A stretch of DNA of 64,000 nucleotides from Pelagimonas sp. (GCA_025210345.1 JAOARX010000032.1:62001-126000); one strand, 5' to 3'. Shown: positions 51,385 to 61,099, counted from the stretch's first letter. Notes: generated from the letters alone by a model not told the origin. A program made the numbers and translations.

Positions 51385-52387
51385 GTGCGGCCCCCCGCCC
51401 CGGCCACCGCTGGCGCAGCTTGACCCGCGCCACGGCGATCAGGATCATAAAGGCCCGCCCCAGCACAAACCCCACCCCATAGAAAAGCGCCCGCACCGCG
51501 CCGCTGACCGGGCGCAGATCGCGCGCCATGCGCAAGATCTCGGGCAGGCCCGTGCAAGCGCAGGCCAGCAACAGCCCCAGTGTCAGCCCCACCCCCATGG
51601 CCCCCGCCCAGGGCCAGATCACCAGCGACAGCACCGCCAGCCCCATGAACCCGAACTGAAGTTTCAACGCCATCGGCGTCCAGCTGTCGGATTTCATCTT
51701 GTCGGGGAAGAGGGCAAAGACCTCCATGCGACCCACGGCGCGGCGGTGCTTGACCGCCAGAAACTCGCCCAGCCCGGTCTGATGCTCATGCGCCACCGGC
51801 ACCGTATCGACAAAGGCGATGCGATGCCCGCGCGCGCGGGTGCGATAGGCGATTTCAACGTCCTCCGCCTGCCGCAGCGCGGTGTCAAACCCGCCGATCG
51901 CCTCAAAGACATCGCGCCGAAAGCCACAGGCCGGCGCGGCGATGAAATCCACCCCATCTGTGGCTTGCCGCATGCCCTCATAGCGCCCTTCGACCTCGGC
52001 CTGTACGATGCGGGGGATCGGGCCATCATTGGCGGCACAGATCGTGCCGACCGAGGCCTCGAACCCGCCGTCGCGGATCGGGGCGGACAGGGCGCGCACC
52101 CAATCGGTGGGTGGCGTGCAATCCGCATCCAGGAACAAGACGATCTGCCCGCGCGCCAGCTCTGCGCCACGGTTGCGCGCCGCCGCCGGGCCGCTGTTGA
52201 CCTGTGTTTCCACCCGCGCCCCCATGGCGCGCGCGATCTCTGGGCCGTCATCGCGCGATCCGTCATCGACGACGATCACCTCAAAGGCGGGCGCGCCTGC
52301 TTGCCGGGCCAGCCCCTCAAGCACGGCCCCGATCGAGCCAGCATCGTTGTATAGCGGGATCACCACCGAGATCTCGGTTTGTGTCAT
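51377..52387 (-). CDS. family 2 glycosyltransferase with membrane tail
   Basis: A 336-residue GT-A fold enzyme: SVVIPLYNDAGSIGAVLEGLARQ at the start, VVDDGSRDDG, the DXD-type metal motif FLDADCTPP (about residues 83-91) and the acceptor-site RQAEDVEIAYR (ED motif). Three C-terminal hydrophobic segments anchor it to the inner membrane. It adds one sugar to the lipid-linked repeat unit. Its start overlaps the next gene by 4 bases and its end the glycosidase gene by 8. Confidence 0.85.
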   Translation of the reverse strand: MTQTEISVVIPLYNDAGSIGAVLEGLARQAGAPAFEVIVVDDGSRDDGPEIARAMGARVETQVNSGPAAARNRGAELARGQIVLFLDADCTPPTDWVRALSAPIRDGGFEASVGTICAANDGPIPRIVQAEVEGRYEGMRQATDGVDFIAAPACGFRRDVFEAIGGFDTALRQAEDVEIAYRTRARGHRIAFVDTVPVAHEHQTGLGEFLAVKHRRAVGRMEVFALFPDKMKSDSWTPMALKLQFGFMGLAVLSLVIWPWAGAMGVGLTLGLLLACACTGLPEILRMARDLRPVSGAVRALFYGVGFVLGRAFMILIAVARVKLRQRWPGRGAAHA

Positions 52388-53481
52388 CGTCCTCTTGCGC
52401 CCCCGTGTTTGGCGGCCTTGCGAAACACCCCAAGGGTGTCCTGTGCCGCGGTGTCCCAGGAAAACTGCGCCAGCCGATCATAACCCGCCGCCTGCAGGCG
52501 CGTAAACAAATCATCTGATTGCGCCAGATCCTCAAGCGCCTGTTGCAACGCCTGCTCATCCTGGTCAGGGACCAGAAGACCGGCGTCACCCATGACCTCG
52601 GGCAGGGATGTGGCATCCGCCGCGATCACCGGCGCCCCCCGCGCCATGGCTTCCAGCAGCACAAGCCCGAACCCCTCGGCAGAGGAGGGAAAGACAAATC
52701 CACGACAGGTCAGATACAGGTGCTCAAGCGCGTCCTCTGATACAAAGCCCGGGCGGATGACCCTTGGGTGCTGTAACAGCGGCGCGATGTCTTCGCTGCC
52801 ATTGCCATCGGGCCCCGCGATCACCAGCCGCGCATTCAGCCCGGCAAGGACTTGGCTGGCAACAAAGGCACGGATCAGCAGATCGACGTTCTTCGAGCGC
52901 TCGATCTTGCCCACATAGAGAAACTGCATCTCGGCGGGCGCGCTGCGGCGGCGTGGATCTGGTCCGCCTTCGGGGATCACGGTGATCTTGTGGCGGGGCA
53001 CCCGGGTAAAGCGATCCAGATCACCCGCCGTGAACCGCGAGACCGAGATCACATGATCCACCCGTCTCAGCGCCCAGCGGATCAGGCGCTGCAACAGCCG
53101 CGCCTTGACCCCGCCGAACTTGTCCAACGCGCGAAACTGCAACAGATCATGCGCCGTCAACACCGAAGGCGCCCGCAGGCCCGGGGTCCACAGGTAGTTG
53201 GGCAAAAACACCAGATCCGGCGCGCGGGCGTTGGCCAGCCGGGGAAAAACCGCCGCCTGCCACATGGCCCGCACCAGCGGCTTGCGCGCGGGATACAGCA
53301 CCTCAACCGTGACGTTGTCGGGATAGTCGGCCTGTTGAAACAGGGTCTGCCACGGGGCACAGCACAGGTGAAAGGTGATGTCGGGCGCCTGTGCGGCCAT
53401 GACCAGCAACAGCTCTTGCAAATAGCGGTCCGGCCCGCGCGGCTGTGCGTTGTCATTGATGGCGTTGATCAGGATCTTCAT
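52384..53481 (-). CDS. family 4/1-type glycosyltransferase
   Basis: A 365-residue GT-B enzyme. ATG 53481 (MKILINAIN) is chosen because it starts the family core. N-terminal domain: QPRGPDRYLQELL, PDLVFLPNYLWTPGLRAPSVLTAHDLLQF. C-terminal nucleotide-sugar domain: FLYVGKIERSKNVDLLIRAF, VFPSSAEGFGLVLLEAMARGAPVIAAD (the E-x7-E motif) and EQALQQALEDL. It overlaps the flippase gene by 4 bases. Donor and acceptor sugars are unknown. Confidence 0.87.
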   Translation of the reverse strand: MKILINAINDNAQPRGPDRYLQELLLVMAAQAPDITFHLCCAPWQTLFQQADYPDNVTVEVLYPARKPLVRAMWQAAVFPRLANARAPDLVFLPNYLWTPGLRAPSVLTAHDLLQFRALDKFGGVKARLLQRLIRWALRRVDHVISVSRFTAGDLDRFTRVPRHKITVIPEGGPDPRRRSAPAEMQFLYVGKIERSKNVDLLIRAFVASQVLAGLNARLVIAGPDGNGSEDIAPLLQHPRVIRPGFVSEDALEHLYLTCRGFVFPSSAEGFGLVLLEAMARGAPVIAADATSLPEVMGDAGLLVPDQDEQALQQALEDLAQSDDLFTRLQAAGYDRLAQFSWDTAAQDTLGVFRKAAKHGGARGR

Positions 53482-54761
53482 GTGGCAAACCCCTCTTTGC
53501 CGTGGCGCAGCCGTCGCATCAACAGCCCCAGCACCAGCGCCGAGGCAGCGATCTTGGTCACCACATCGGCAAAGGCAAGGCCCAGCGCCCCCCAGCCCGC
53601 GATCACCAATACCGCAAGGCCCCATTTCGCCGCCACCTGCCCCAGCGCCGTTAACCCGAACAACCGCGCCGAGCCCATGGGGAACAGCAACAACAGGACG
53701 GGGTTCATCACCAAGGTGATCATCGAAGAGGCAAACAGCACCGCAAACACCGGCCCCGCCGCGCCGAAATCAGGCCCAAGCACAGCGGACACGATCCACG
53801 ACGCCACGAAAGGCATCAGCGCAACTGGCGCCAGCGCCAGAGGCAACCGCCCGGCCCAACGGCGGATATAGCCCAGCACCTCTTGGTTGGTGCTGTATTT
53901 CGCAACCTTGGGCAATTGCGTGGTGACAATCGCCTGGCTGAGGATGCCAATGCCGATGCACAGCTGCATCGCCCCAGCATAAAAGGCCACATCCCGCGGG
54001 CTGGACCATGCGCTCAAGATCAGAACGTCGATCCGCCCCGAAACAATCGCCAGCGAGGCCAGCACCATCCATTTGTTGATGCCCAGAATATCCCGCAGCG
54101 CGTTGGGCTCTGGACGGACCCGGCGCAGATAGCCCGGCGCGCCCACCACCGCCACCGCCATCAGCGCCACCAGCCCCGCCAGGGTCAACGCAGCGCCCAG
54201 CGCCAGCGGCGCGACCCAGCCCAGCCCAAAGCAAAGCCCCACCGCCAGCAGCCGAAACAGGTTTTTCATCGCCGCGCTGATCGCCACCGCGCCAAAGCGC
54301 TGGCGGATTTGCAAGCCACCGATCAGGGCGCTTTGCATGGCCAGCATCCCGCCGGTCAGCCCCGCAAGCCGCACCAGCGCCGCGCCGTTGGGCTGTCCGG
54401 GGAACATCAAAGGCGCCAGCCAGGCGGCCCCCAGCACAAACAAGGCGGCATAGATCAGACCACCCGCGATGCGCAGCCACGTCCCCGTGGCCAGAACGTG
54501 ATCCGCCTGCGCCTGACCTTCGGGCGCTTCCTGGGCGCGCGATGCGACGGTGACCACGCCAGCGGCCAAAAGCGTGTCGATCAACAGCTGGCCCATATCC
54601 ATGATCGCCAGCGCCGGGGCAATCGCCCCATAGCCCTCGGCCCCAAGGCTGCGCGTCATCACCATCAGCACAACAAACCCCAGCCCCGCGCCCAAGCCGT
54701 TGCCCAGCGTCACCCGCGCCGTGTCTGACCGCGTCAGCCTGGTCCAGAACCGCGCGATCAT
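53478..54761 (-). CDS. oligosaccharide flippase (Wzx-like)
   Basis: A 427-residue membrane protein with about twelve to fourteen helices in the MATE/PST layout. GNGLGAGLGFVVLMVMTRSLGAEGYGAIAPALAIMDMGQLLIDTLLAAGVVTVASR is the typical first pair of helices of Wzx proteins. It should flip the undecaprenyl-linked repeat unit to the periplasmic side for the Wzy-type polymerase. Overlaps by 4 bases with both neighbours show tight operon structure. Confidence 0.85.
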   Translation of the reverse strand: MIARFWTRLTRSDTARVTLGNGLGAGLGFVVLMVMTRSLGAEGYGAIAPALAIMDMGQLLIDTLLAAGVVTVASRAQEAPEGQAQADHVLATGTWLRIAGGLIYAALFVLGAAWLAPLMFPGQPNGAALVRLAGLTGGMLAMQSALIGGLQIRQRFGAVAISAAMKNLFRLLAVGLCFGLGWVAPLALGAALTLAGLVALMAVAVVGAPGYLRRVRPEPNALRDILGINKWMVLASLAIVSGRIDVLILSAWSSPRDVAFYAGAMQLCIGIGILSQAIVTTQLPKVAKYSTNQEVLGYIRRWAGRLPLALAPVALMPFVASWIVSAVLGPDFGAAGPVFAVLFASSMITLVMNPVLLLLFPMGSARLFGLTALGQVAAKWGLAVLVIAGWGALGLAFADVVTKIAASALVLGLLMRRLRHGKEGFAT

Positions 54762-56038
54762 CGCCGCCCCCCACGGGGCCTGCGCGACAGGGCCTGCATC
54801 GCGTGCAATTCCAGCTCAAGATTGGCGGACCAGTCAAAGGCCCGCGCCGCCGTCAGCGCCGCCCGCGACATGCGCGCGGCCGCCTCTGGATCAGACAGGA
54901 TCTGTTGCAACGCCGCTGCGATATCTTGCGCCAGGGCCTCAGGGGGGTGGGCTTTGATCGCCAGTCCGGCGCCGCTTTGCACCACCACATCCCCCGCCTC
55001 GGTCCCCTGGGTCGCCAGGGCGGGCAGGCCCATCGCCATATATTCCGCCAGTTTCAAAGGCATGGCATGGGTGCGCAGCGGCGTGGGATCAAACACGCAA
55101 TAGCCGATCCCCGCGCGCGCCAGCCCCTCAATCACCTGCGCCCGGGGGACCGCACCGGGCCATGTGACCACCTCTTGCAGGTCCAGCTCAGTAATGCGCG
55201 CGCGCAGGTGGGTCTCATAGGCGGGCAGCGCTGGCCCCAACAGGGTCATCCGCATCTCAAGCCCCGCGCGGCGCAGCTGGGCAATCGCCGTCAGCGCCGG
55301 TTCCAGACAGGCCCAGCCCGTCACTTCACCGACATAGATCAACTCGGGCAGCGCCGTGTCGCGGGGCGTGCCTTGCAGCTGATCCAGATCGACCCCCGTG
55401 GGTGAAAACAGCATCTGCCCGCCCACATGCGGCTGTGCCGCCCGGGCAAGCCGATTGCTTGTGGCGATGGTCAGATCCGCCTGTTGGGCGGCCCGCTGTT
55501 CTTTGCGCACAACCCAGTGTCGGCGCAGGGCCGAACTGACAAACCCCGGCTCATAGTCGCGATAGACATAAGCATAGGGGCCAATCACCCCCCCGCGCCG
55601 CAGGGTTTCGGCAGCCTGCGCTGCCCAGGGCCCCATGGCCTGCACCTGAGCGCTCTCAATCCCCGCCAAGGAATCACGGGCCGCCCGCATCAGGGCCTGT
55701 ATCGTCGCCCGGTCGCGCAGGATGGCCACGGCGTCCAGCGCCCGGCCCGCGGCCTTGCGCAGCGCGCTGGCCCTGGGGGCCTGGGTCGTGGCATTGCGCA
55801 GGGTGCCTTCGGGCGGATTGAGCGGCGGATCAACCGCCACATAGCGAATGCGCCCCTCGCGTGTTTCGCTGATCTGACAGGTCAGTTGCGCCGACAGCGG
55901 TGTACCTGGGTCCGCACGTTTGCGGTAGACCACGATGACCTCGTCAAAATGGCGCGCCATATAGCGGATCACATGGTGTTCCCGATTGTTGGTGCGTCCG
56001 CGCACGTCCAAGGTGGTGATCAAACAAAAGCTGCGCAT
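54758..56038 (-). CDS. glycosyltransferase, GT-B fold, divergent N-terminus
   Basis: A 426-residue protein whose second half is a GT-B nucleotide-sugar domain: PELIYVGEVTGWACLEPALTAIAQL, VVTWPGAVPRAQVIEGLARAGIGYCVFDPTP, MPLKLAEYMAMGLPALATQGTEAGDVV. The N-terminal half (NNREHHVIRYMARHFDEVIVVYRKR) is less typical, with a TRTNN-like loop. The family is inferred mainly from the C-terminal domain. It overlaps the following glycosyltransferase gene by 19 bases. Confidence 0.75.
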   Translation of the reverse strand: MRSFCLITTLDVRGRTNNREHHVIRYMARHFDEVIVVYRKRADPGTPLSAQLTCQISETREGRIRYVAVDPPLNPPEGTLRNATTQAPRASALRKAAGRALDAVAILRDRATIQALMRAARDSLAGIESAQVQAMGPWAAQAAETLRRGGVIGPYAYVYRDYEPGFVSSALRRHWVVRKEQRAAQQADLTIATSNRLARAAQPHVGGQMLFSPTGVDLDQLQGTPRDTALPELIYVGEVTGWACLEPALTAIAQLRRAGLEMRMTLLGPALPAYETHLRARITELDLQEVVTWPGAVPRAQVIEGLARAGIGYCVFDPTPLRTHAMPLKLAEYMAMGLPALATQGTEAGDVVVQSGAGLAIKAHPPEALAQDIAAALQQILSDPEAAARMSRAALTAARAFDWSANLELELHAMQALSRRPRGGRR

Positions 56039-57294
56039 GTGCCCCCCGCTCGCCCATCCTGTCCCAATGGGCCCGATCCCGCATCTGTCCCCCCTTGCGC
56101 GTCGCCGCGCCGGGCCAGACGCGCATAAAGCGCCAATAGCGCGGCCGCCTGGGTTTCAGGATCAAATTTCTTCGCCCGTTCCTGCGCCAGACGCCCCTGC
56201 GCCTGCGCAAACCCCGGATCTAGCACATAGGGGGTCAGGGCCTCGCCCAGCGCTTTGGCTGTGGGGGTGGCCGGTTTTGGTGCGGGGGTCATGGGCGATG
56301 GGTCAAGCGCCGCCAGATCCAGTTCCGCATGCGCCCCCCTTTGCAGCGTCACGCAGGCCCGCCCGGCCGCCGCCGCTTCGATCACGCTCAGGCCAAAGCC
56401 TTCGGGCACCAGCGAAGGCTGCACCACCACCCGCGCCTGCGCCAAGTGATCCGCCAGGGTATCAGGGTCACACCACCCGGCAAATTGCACGCGTTCCGAC
56501 AGACCCACCTGCCGGGCGCGCGCATTCAACGCCGCGTCCAACGGCCCCGCGCCGCATAGGGTCAGCGTGGCTTCACCGGGCAGATGCGCCATGGCGTCAA
56601 GCGCTAGCATCGCCCCCTTTTCCACGCTCAGCCGCCCCATATACAGTACCCGAGGCCCGCAGGTCGCCGGACCCGGCGGCAGAGGATCACAGGCCGCAAC
56701 CGCATGCGGCAGGCGCGTCACCCGGGCCAACCCCGCCGCGCGGGCCATGTCTTCCAGATAGCGGCTTGGGGCCAGGACCACGCGGGCGTGCTGTGCCAGC
56801 GCGTGGCGCAACGCAGCCCGCGCCGGGGCAAAGGCCAGCGTGCGGGCGCTGTCTTTGATCCGCCCCCGCAGGGCCGAGCGCAGCATGGATCGCGCCCAGC
56901 CATCCAGGCGGGCCCGCGCGGCCTCGACCCCGGTGGGCAGCCCGTTTTCGCAGGCAAACGACACGTCATGCAGGCTGACCACAAGCGGGGCCAGACCGGC
57001 CAAAGCCGCGATTGCCGCCGGGGTTAGCGCGGTAAACCCCAGATGCAAATGGATCAGGTCCGCCCCCCGCGCGGCCTGCTCCAGCGCATGCACCGCGGGG
57101 TGATCCATGTCGCGGCTGCGCCCAAACCGAAGGGGGGCCTCATCCGGTCCGCTGGGGTTGGGGACCAGCCGCAGCACCCGGCTTTGCCAGCCCCCGTCCC
57201 CGGCAATCTGTTGATAGCGGGCAATGGTCTGCGCTATGCCGCCGCCCCCCGGCGCCTTGTCGGTGACATGCAAGATCCGGCCCGCACCGCTCAT
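56020..57294 (-). CDS. family 4-type glycosyltransferase
   Basis: A 424-residue GT-B enzyme. N-terminal: ILHVTDKAPGGGGIAQTIARYQQ and ADLIHLHLGFTALTPAAIAALAG. C-terminal: VLYMGRLSVEKGAMLALDAMAHL, VVQPSLVPEGFGLSVIEAAAAGRACVTLQ with the E-x7-E motif. ATG 57294 (MSGAGRILHV) overlaps the PIG-L stop by 4 bases. It adds a sugar to the repeat unit; specificity unknown. Confidence 0.85.
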   Translation of the reverse strand: MSGAGRILHVTDKAPGGGGIAQTIARYQQIAGDGGWQSRVLRLVPNPSGPDEAPLRFGRSRDMDHPAVHALEQAARGADLIHLHLGFTALTPAAIAALAGLAPLVVSLHDVSFACENGLPTGVEAARARLDGWARSMLRSALRGRIKDSARTLAFAPARAALRHALAQHARVVLAPSRYLEDMARAAGLARVTRLPHAVAACDPLPPGPATCGPRVLYMGRLSVEKGAMLALDAMAHLPGEATLTLCGAGPLDAALNARARQVGLSERVQFAGWCDPDTLADHLAQARVVVQPSLVPEGFGLSVIEAAAAGRACVTLQRGAHAELDLAALDPSPMTPAPKPATPTAKALGEALTPYVLDPGFAQAQGRLAQERAKKFDPETQAAALLALYARLARRGDAQGGTDAGSGPLGQDGRAGGTCAAFV

Positions 57295-58115
57295 ACCTGC
57301 ACCCCGTCGACCAGGGCGCAAAACGCATCGGCCGTCAGCTCACAGAACCCTTCGGCATGCTCCGTCGCCTGTTGCAGGCTGATGGCGCGGTAGCGGGTCA
57401 GGGCCTGCGCCGCGCTCACATAATCGGTGGTGGCCACCTGACTGACATGACAGGCCAGCGCCGCCCATTTCTTTTGCGCCACCTGCGGATCAAGCGGCAA
57501 AGCCCGGTTCACCGGCGCAGGCGACCAGGTTTCATAACACAAGATCCTCGGAGGCCGCGGCCAGTCCATGCCCCGCAAGGCCACCGCCAACACCCGCGCC
57601 GCCGCCGCGTGATCGCGGTGGCGATCTGTCGGGAAGGGCACGGCGATCAGATCCGGTTGCCCCGCCTGCCAGCGCGCCACAAGCGCCTGCGCCAGCCGCG
57701 CCACATCGCCAACCAACGCCCCATCAGTGCCATCCATCTGGTGCAACCCGGCATCCAGCACCTCAAGCGCCTGCGCCAGTTCACGCGCGCGGGTCTGCTC
57801 GGTCTGGGTTTCTAGCTGGGCCCGGTCCTCAGCGCAAAGCCCGGGGTCTCTTAACGCCTGAGCCCCCTGTGTGCCGCGCGTCAGCATATGAATCGTCACA
57901 CCTGTCGCCTGCCCCCGCGCAACCGCGATCAGCCCCCCGGCGCCCAGGGCTTCGTCATCCGGATGGGGAGCGATCACCGCAAGGTGCCGCGCCCCGACAA
58001 TCGACAGCTGCGCCACAGGGCCAAAGCGCTCATAGGGGTCCAGCACCATATCCAGCCGCCTGCGCACCCAGGCAGGCCGCAGCATGCGCACCAAAAGATC
58101 GAGAACCGGGCGCAT
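57291..58115 (-). CDS. PIG-L family sugar N-deacetylase
   Basis: A 274-residue zinc-dependent deacetylase. The metal motif PHPDDEALGAGG (about residues 50-61) and the downstream HRDH are the PIG-L/LmbE signature. In this locus it probably removes acetyl from an amino sugar of the repeat unit, exposing an amine for the acyltransferases encoded on the other strand. ATG 58115 has a strong AAGGGGGG site; a longer start at 58178 is possible. First gene of the minus-strand half of the locus. Confidence 0.85.
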   Translation of the reverse strand: MRPVLDLLVRMLRPAWVRRRLDMVLDPYERFGPVAQLSIVGARHLAVIAPHPDDEALGAGGLIAVARGQATGVTIHMLTRGTQGAQALRDPGLCAEDRAQLETQTEQTRARELAQALEVLDAGLHQMDGTDGALVGDVARLAQALVARWQAGQPDLIAVPFPTDRHRDHAAAARVLAVALRGMDWPRPPRILCYETWSPAPVNRALPLDPQVAQKKWAALACHVSQVATTDYVSAAQALTRYRAISLQQATEHAEGFCELTADAFCALVDGVQV

Positions 58116-58441
58116 CACACCCCCCTTGGAGCCGCGCCCATCGCGTTGATTTTTGCTTTTCCCAGAGGCCAAGTTCATGCCCCTTTGCCAAAGCCGCTAC
58201 AGCGACCCGTTGCCCCATTGCGACACGCAAACACCAAGGCCGCGGCAAAGGCACGCGGCCGACCCCAGTGGCACAGATCAAGCCATGCAATAAGATAGGA
58301 GTTCAGACCCATCATAAAATTAACATTTGTCTAAAACATTGATTCGAATTAAGACGACCCTAGCACAAGCTTTTTTCATTGCGCTGTTTTTTATGTCGTT
58401 TTTCTGGCAGAATTCAATTTTTAACAAATCGATGTCGTACA
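58116..58441. other. divergent promoter region of the polysaccharide locus
   Basis: The 326-base gap separates the two transcription units. Its left part is GC-rich; from about 58300 to 58440 it is clearly AT-rich. TTAA-CATTTGT-CTAA at 58320-58334 is close to the CtrA pattern TTAA-N7-TTAA. TTGTCT (58327-58332), 17 bases, TAAGAC is a poor promoter match. A TTG-initiated 69-codon frame with a hydrophobic stretch crosses the gap without a ribosome site. Confidence 0.4.
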
Positions 58442-60427
58442 ATGGACAACCTGAGCAAATTTCACCGCCTCCGCACCTTCGCCGCCAAGGCGACCATGGT
58501 GACCCGTCGCGCAATCCAACATTTCTCGACCGCTGACGCCGTTGAAACGCAGATGGCCAACCTGCCGCGCATCGACACGGCCTCGGATCTGGCGGGGGCC
58601 GTGGTCATGGTCACCGGCGCAAGCCAGGGCGTGGGCCTTGTGCTGTGTCGTGCGCTGTCCAAAGCGGGGGCCAGGGTGGTCATGGTGGGGCGCCGCCAGG
58701 ACGCGCTGGACCAGGCCGCGAAATCGGTCACCGGCGCCACGGCGCTGGCCGGGGATGTCTCTGATCCCAAGGATGCCACGGCGCTGGTGTCCAAGGCGGA
58801 ACAACAGGTCGGACCCATTGATATCCTTGTAAATAATGCCGGTGTGGGCGGCCCATGGGGCATGCCCTTTTGGCAGGCAGACCCGGGTGAATTCGCCCAG
58901 GCCATCGACATCAATCTGACCGGGGCGTTCCTTATGGCGCGCGCCTGCGCGCAACAGGCCACGCAGGCCGGGCGGCGCCTGCGAATTCTCAATGTATCTT
59001 CGATCTCGACGGGGATGAACGGCAAGGGGTTTGGCGGCTACAACGCCTCGAAAACCGGTCTGGAAAGCCTGACCCGCGCCATGGCCGCCGATGGCGACGC
59101 CGCCGGGATCACCACCGTGACCGTCGCCCTGCATTCGGTCCAGACCGAGCGCAAGAAAGCCCATGACTGGGCCTCGCACGCGCTGATGCCACCAGCCGAG
59201 GTGGTGATTCCCGCCTTTATGCACGCGGCCACCGCGCCCGCGGCGGATGTCTCGGGGCGGGTGATTGCCTCGTGGCGCTTTTTGCAAGATGCCCCCGCCG
59301 AAAGCCGTCTGGCCGGGCCTGCCGCAACCCTGCGCGCCATCGCCTATCCCCCGTTCCAGCACAAAGGCGAACCCACCGCCCGCGATCCATTGCGGTTTTC
59401 CATCAATGACCGGGCGGAAAACCCCTATCCGCCCAGCCCCAAGGTGGCCGAGGCCATCACCACCGCGCTGCACAGCGCGCCCCTGACCCACTATCCCGAA
59501 GAACGCCACAGCCAGCTGACCGGTGCCCTTGCCGCCTATCACGATCTGCCCGCCGATGCCTTTGCACTTGGTCCCGGCTCATGGGAGGTGCTGGCGCGTC
59601 TGGTGCCGCTGTTTGCCAAGCATGGCGAAGAGGTGGTCAGCCACGATCCCGGCTGGTTTGGGTTCAATCTGGTCTGCCAGCGCGCGGGCGTCGTGCAATC
59701 GCGCGGACGGTTCATGCTGGGCGAGAACTCGGGCCAGCCCTCACACAATCTGCCGGCGCTGTTAGAGCGGATCACTCCACAGACCCGGCTGGTCTATCTG
59801 ATCCACCCCTCGAACCCCGAAGGCACGCCGATCGAACAATCGGAAATGGATGCCTTTCTGGATGCGCTGCCCCCCAACCTGCCGGTGATCGTGGACGAAG
59901 CCTATATCGACTACGCCGATCGGGATGACCTGTTTGACACGGTCAAAGCGGTGCAGAGCCGCAATCAGACCATCATCGGCCTGCGGACGTTCTCAAAGTT
60001 TTACGGCCTCGCGGGCGCGCGGGTGGGCTATGCCTATGCCCGCCCGGACATTGCCCAGTTGATCCGCAACACCGAGAATATCTTTAGCCTGTCATCGCTC
60101 TCCGAAGCCGCCGCCACCGCCGCGATCCAGGACCGGGCGCATGCTGATCAGATCCGCGCGAAATTCTCGACCGAGCGCAAGCGCCTGTTTGACGGGCTCA
60201 GCGCCCGGGGCCTTGCACCGCTGCCCTCTCAGGCGCCCTATGTGCTGGCGCGACGCCCCGAAGGGATCGACACGATGCTGCAACAAATGGAAGACCGCGG
60301 CACCTATATCGCGCGCTATGCCTTTCATGACGACACATACATGATGTTCCCGGTGGGGGCGCCTGACACCACGGACCTGATCTTTGAGATCATGGATCAA
60401 AACGGCCTGTCGGGGTGCGCAGCATGA
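58442..60427 (+). CDS. fused short-chain dehydrogenase and class I/II aminotransferase (HisC-like)
   Basis: A 661-residue two-domain protein. The N-terminal SDR (about 45-310) has the cofactor motif TGASQGVG (58-65), NNAG (131-134) and catalytic Tyr200/Lys204 in GYNASK. The C-terminal PLP aminotransferase (about 318-660) resembles histidinol-phosphate aminotransferases: HPSNPEG (455-461), Asp in VDEAYID (about 485) and PLP Lys519 in TFSKFYGLAGARVGY. Both sites look intact. The fusion could oxidise a hydroxyl then transaminate the ketone to make an amino group for the polymer. ATG 58442 is weakly supported; later ATGs (58498, 58552) also fit. Confidence 0.8.
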   Translation: MDNLSKFHRLRTFAAKATMVTRRAIQHFSTADAVETQMANLPRIDTASDLAGAVVMVTGASQGVGLVLCRALSKAGARVVMVGRRQDALDQAAKSVTGATALAGDVSDPKDATALVSKAEQQVGPIDILVNNAGVGGPWGMPFWQADPGEFAQAIDINLTGAFLMARACAQQATQAGRRLRILNVSSISTGMNGKGFGGYNASKTGLESLTRAMAADGDAAGITTVTVALHSVQTERKKAHDWASHALMPPAEVVIPAFMHAATAPAADVSGRVIASWRFLQDAPAESRLAGPAATLRAIAYPPFQHKGEPTARDPLRFSINDRAENPYPPSPKVAEAITTALHSAPLTHYPEERHSQLTGALAAYHDLPADAFALGPGSWEVLARLVPLFAKHGEEVVSHDPGWFGFNLVCQRAGVVQSRGRFMLGENSGQPSHNLPALLERITPQTRLVYLIHPSNPEGTPIEQSEMDAFLDALPPNLPVIVDEAYIDYADRDDLFDTVKAVQSRNQTIIGLRTFSKFYGLAGARVGYAYARPDIAQLIRNTENIFSLSSLSEAAATAAIQDRAHADQIRAKFSTERKRLFDGLSARGLAPLPSQAPYVLARRPEGIDTMLQQMEDRGTYIARYAFHDDTYMMFPVGAPDTTDLIFEIMDQNGLSGCAA

Positions 60428-61089
60428 ACCAACAGCTTTCCGATACCACTCTGCTGGACACCCCGGTCCCTCTGGCCCCCTCTGGCGCGGCCTGGCGGCG
60501 TAAACGCGCGCTGGATTGGGGGCTGGCCCTTGTGCTGACCCTGCTTTTGGCGCCGATCCTTTTGGCGCTGGCTCTTGCGGTCAAGCTGGACAGCAAGGGT
60601 CCGGTGTTCTTTCGCCAGCCCCGGTTTGGGCTTGGGGCGGTGCCGTTTCGCATCTATAAATTCCGCACGATGTATACCGATCTGGGCGACATCACCGGCG
60701 GTCAGCAAACCGGCCACAATGACCCTCGCGTCACGCGGGTGGGCGGGTTTTTGCGCAAATATTCCCTTGATGAGCTGCCCCAGGTTCTGAATGTCCTGCT
60801 GGGCCAGATGGCTCTGGTGGGGCCGCGCGCGCATCCCTGCGGCATGAAAGTGGATGGGGTGCTGTGCGAAGCCCTCGACCCGCGCTATCACCACCGCCAC
60901 GCCGTGCCGCCGGGCATCACCGGCTGGGCGCAGGTCAATGGCTCGCGCGGGCCGGTGGACAGTGCCGCGCAGCTGCACCGCCGGGTGGATCTGGATCTGG
61001 ACTATATCGCCAACTGGTCGCTGCCCCGCGAAACCGAGATCTATCAGCGCACCGCCCGGGTGGTGATCGGCGCCAAGGGCGCGAGATGA
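60424..61089 (+). CDS. initiating undecaprenyl-phosphate sugar transferase (WcaJ/PssY-like)
   Basis: A 221-residue monotopic sugar-phosphate transferase that starts the lipid-linked repeat unit. One membrane helix (about 28-50) precedes the catalytic domain: [51 protein letters not shown] and [15 protein letters not shown], the full PF02397 pattern with the Asp-Glu dyad. It lacks the N-terminal CoA-binding domain of large WcaJ. ATGA overlap with the fusion gene. Confidence 0.92.
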   Translation: MNQQLSDTTLLDTPVPLAPSGAAWRRKRALDWGLALVLTLLLAPILLALALAVKLDSKGPVFFRQPRFGLGAVPFRIYKFRTMYTDLGDITGGQQTGHNDPRVTRVGGFLRKYSLDELPQVLNVLLGQMALVGPRAHPCGMKVDGVLCEALDPRYHHRHAVPPGITGWAQVNGSRGPVDSAAQLHRRVDLDLDYIANWSLPRETEIYQRTARVVIGAKGAR

Positions 61090-61099
61090 GGCGCCCCAC

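Noticed and set aside
49570-51423. 617-codon plus-strand frame opposite the glycosidase-like gene
   Set aside because: Composition is Arg/His/Gln/Pro-rich like other antisense frames here, and the opposite strand has a signal peptide and catalytic motifs.
58327-58536. 69-codon TTG-started frame with a hydrophobic stretch before the fusion gene
   Set aside because: No ribosome site, rare start codon, and its second half lies out of frame over the start of a clear coding region.
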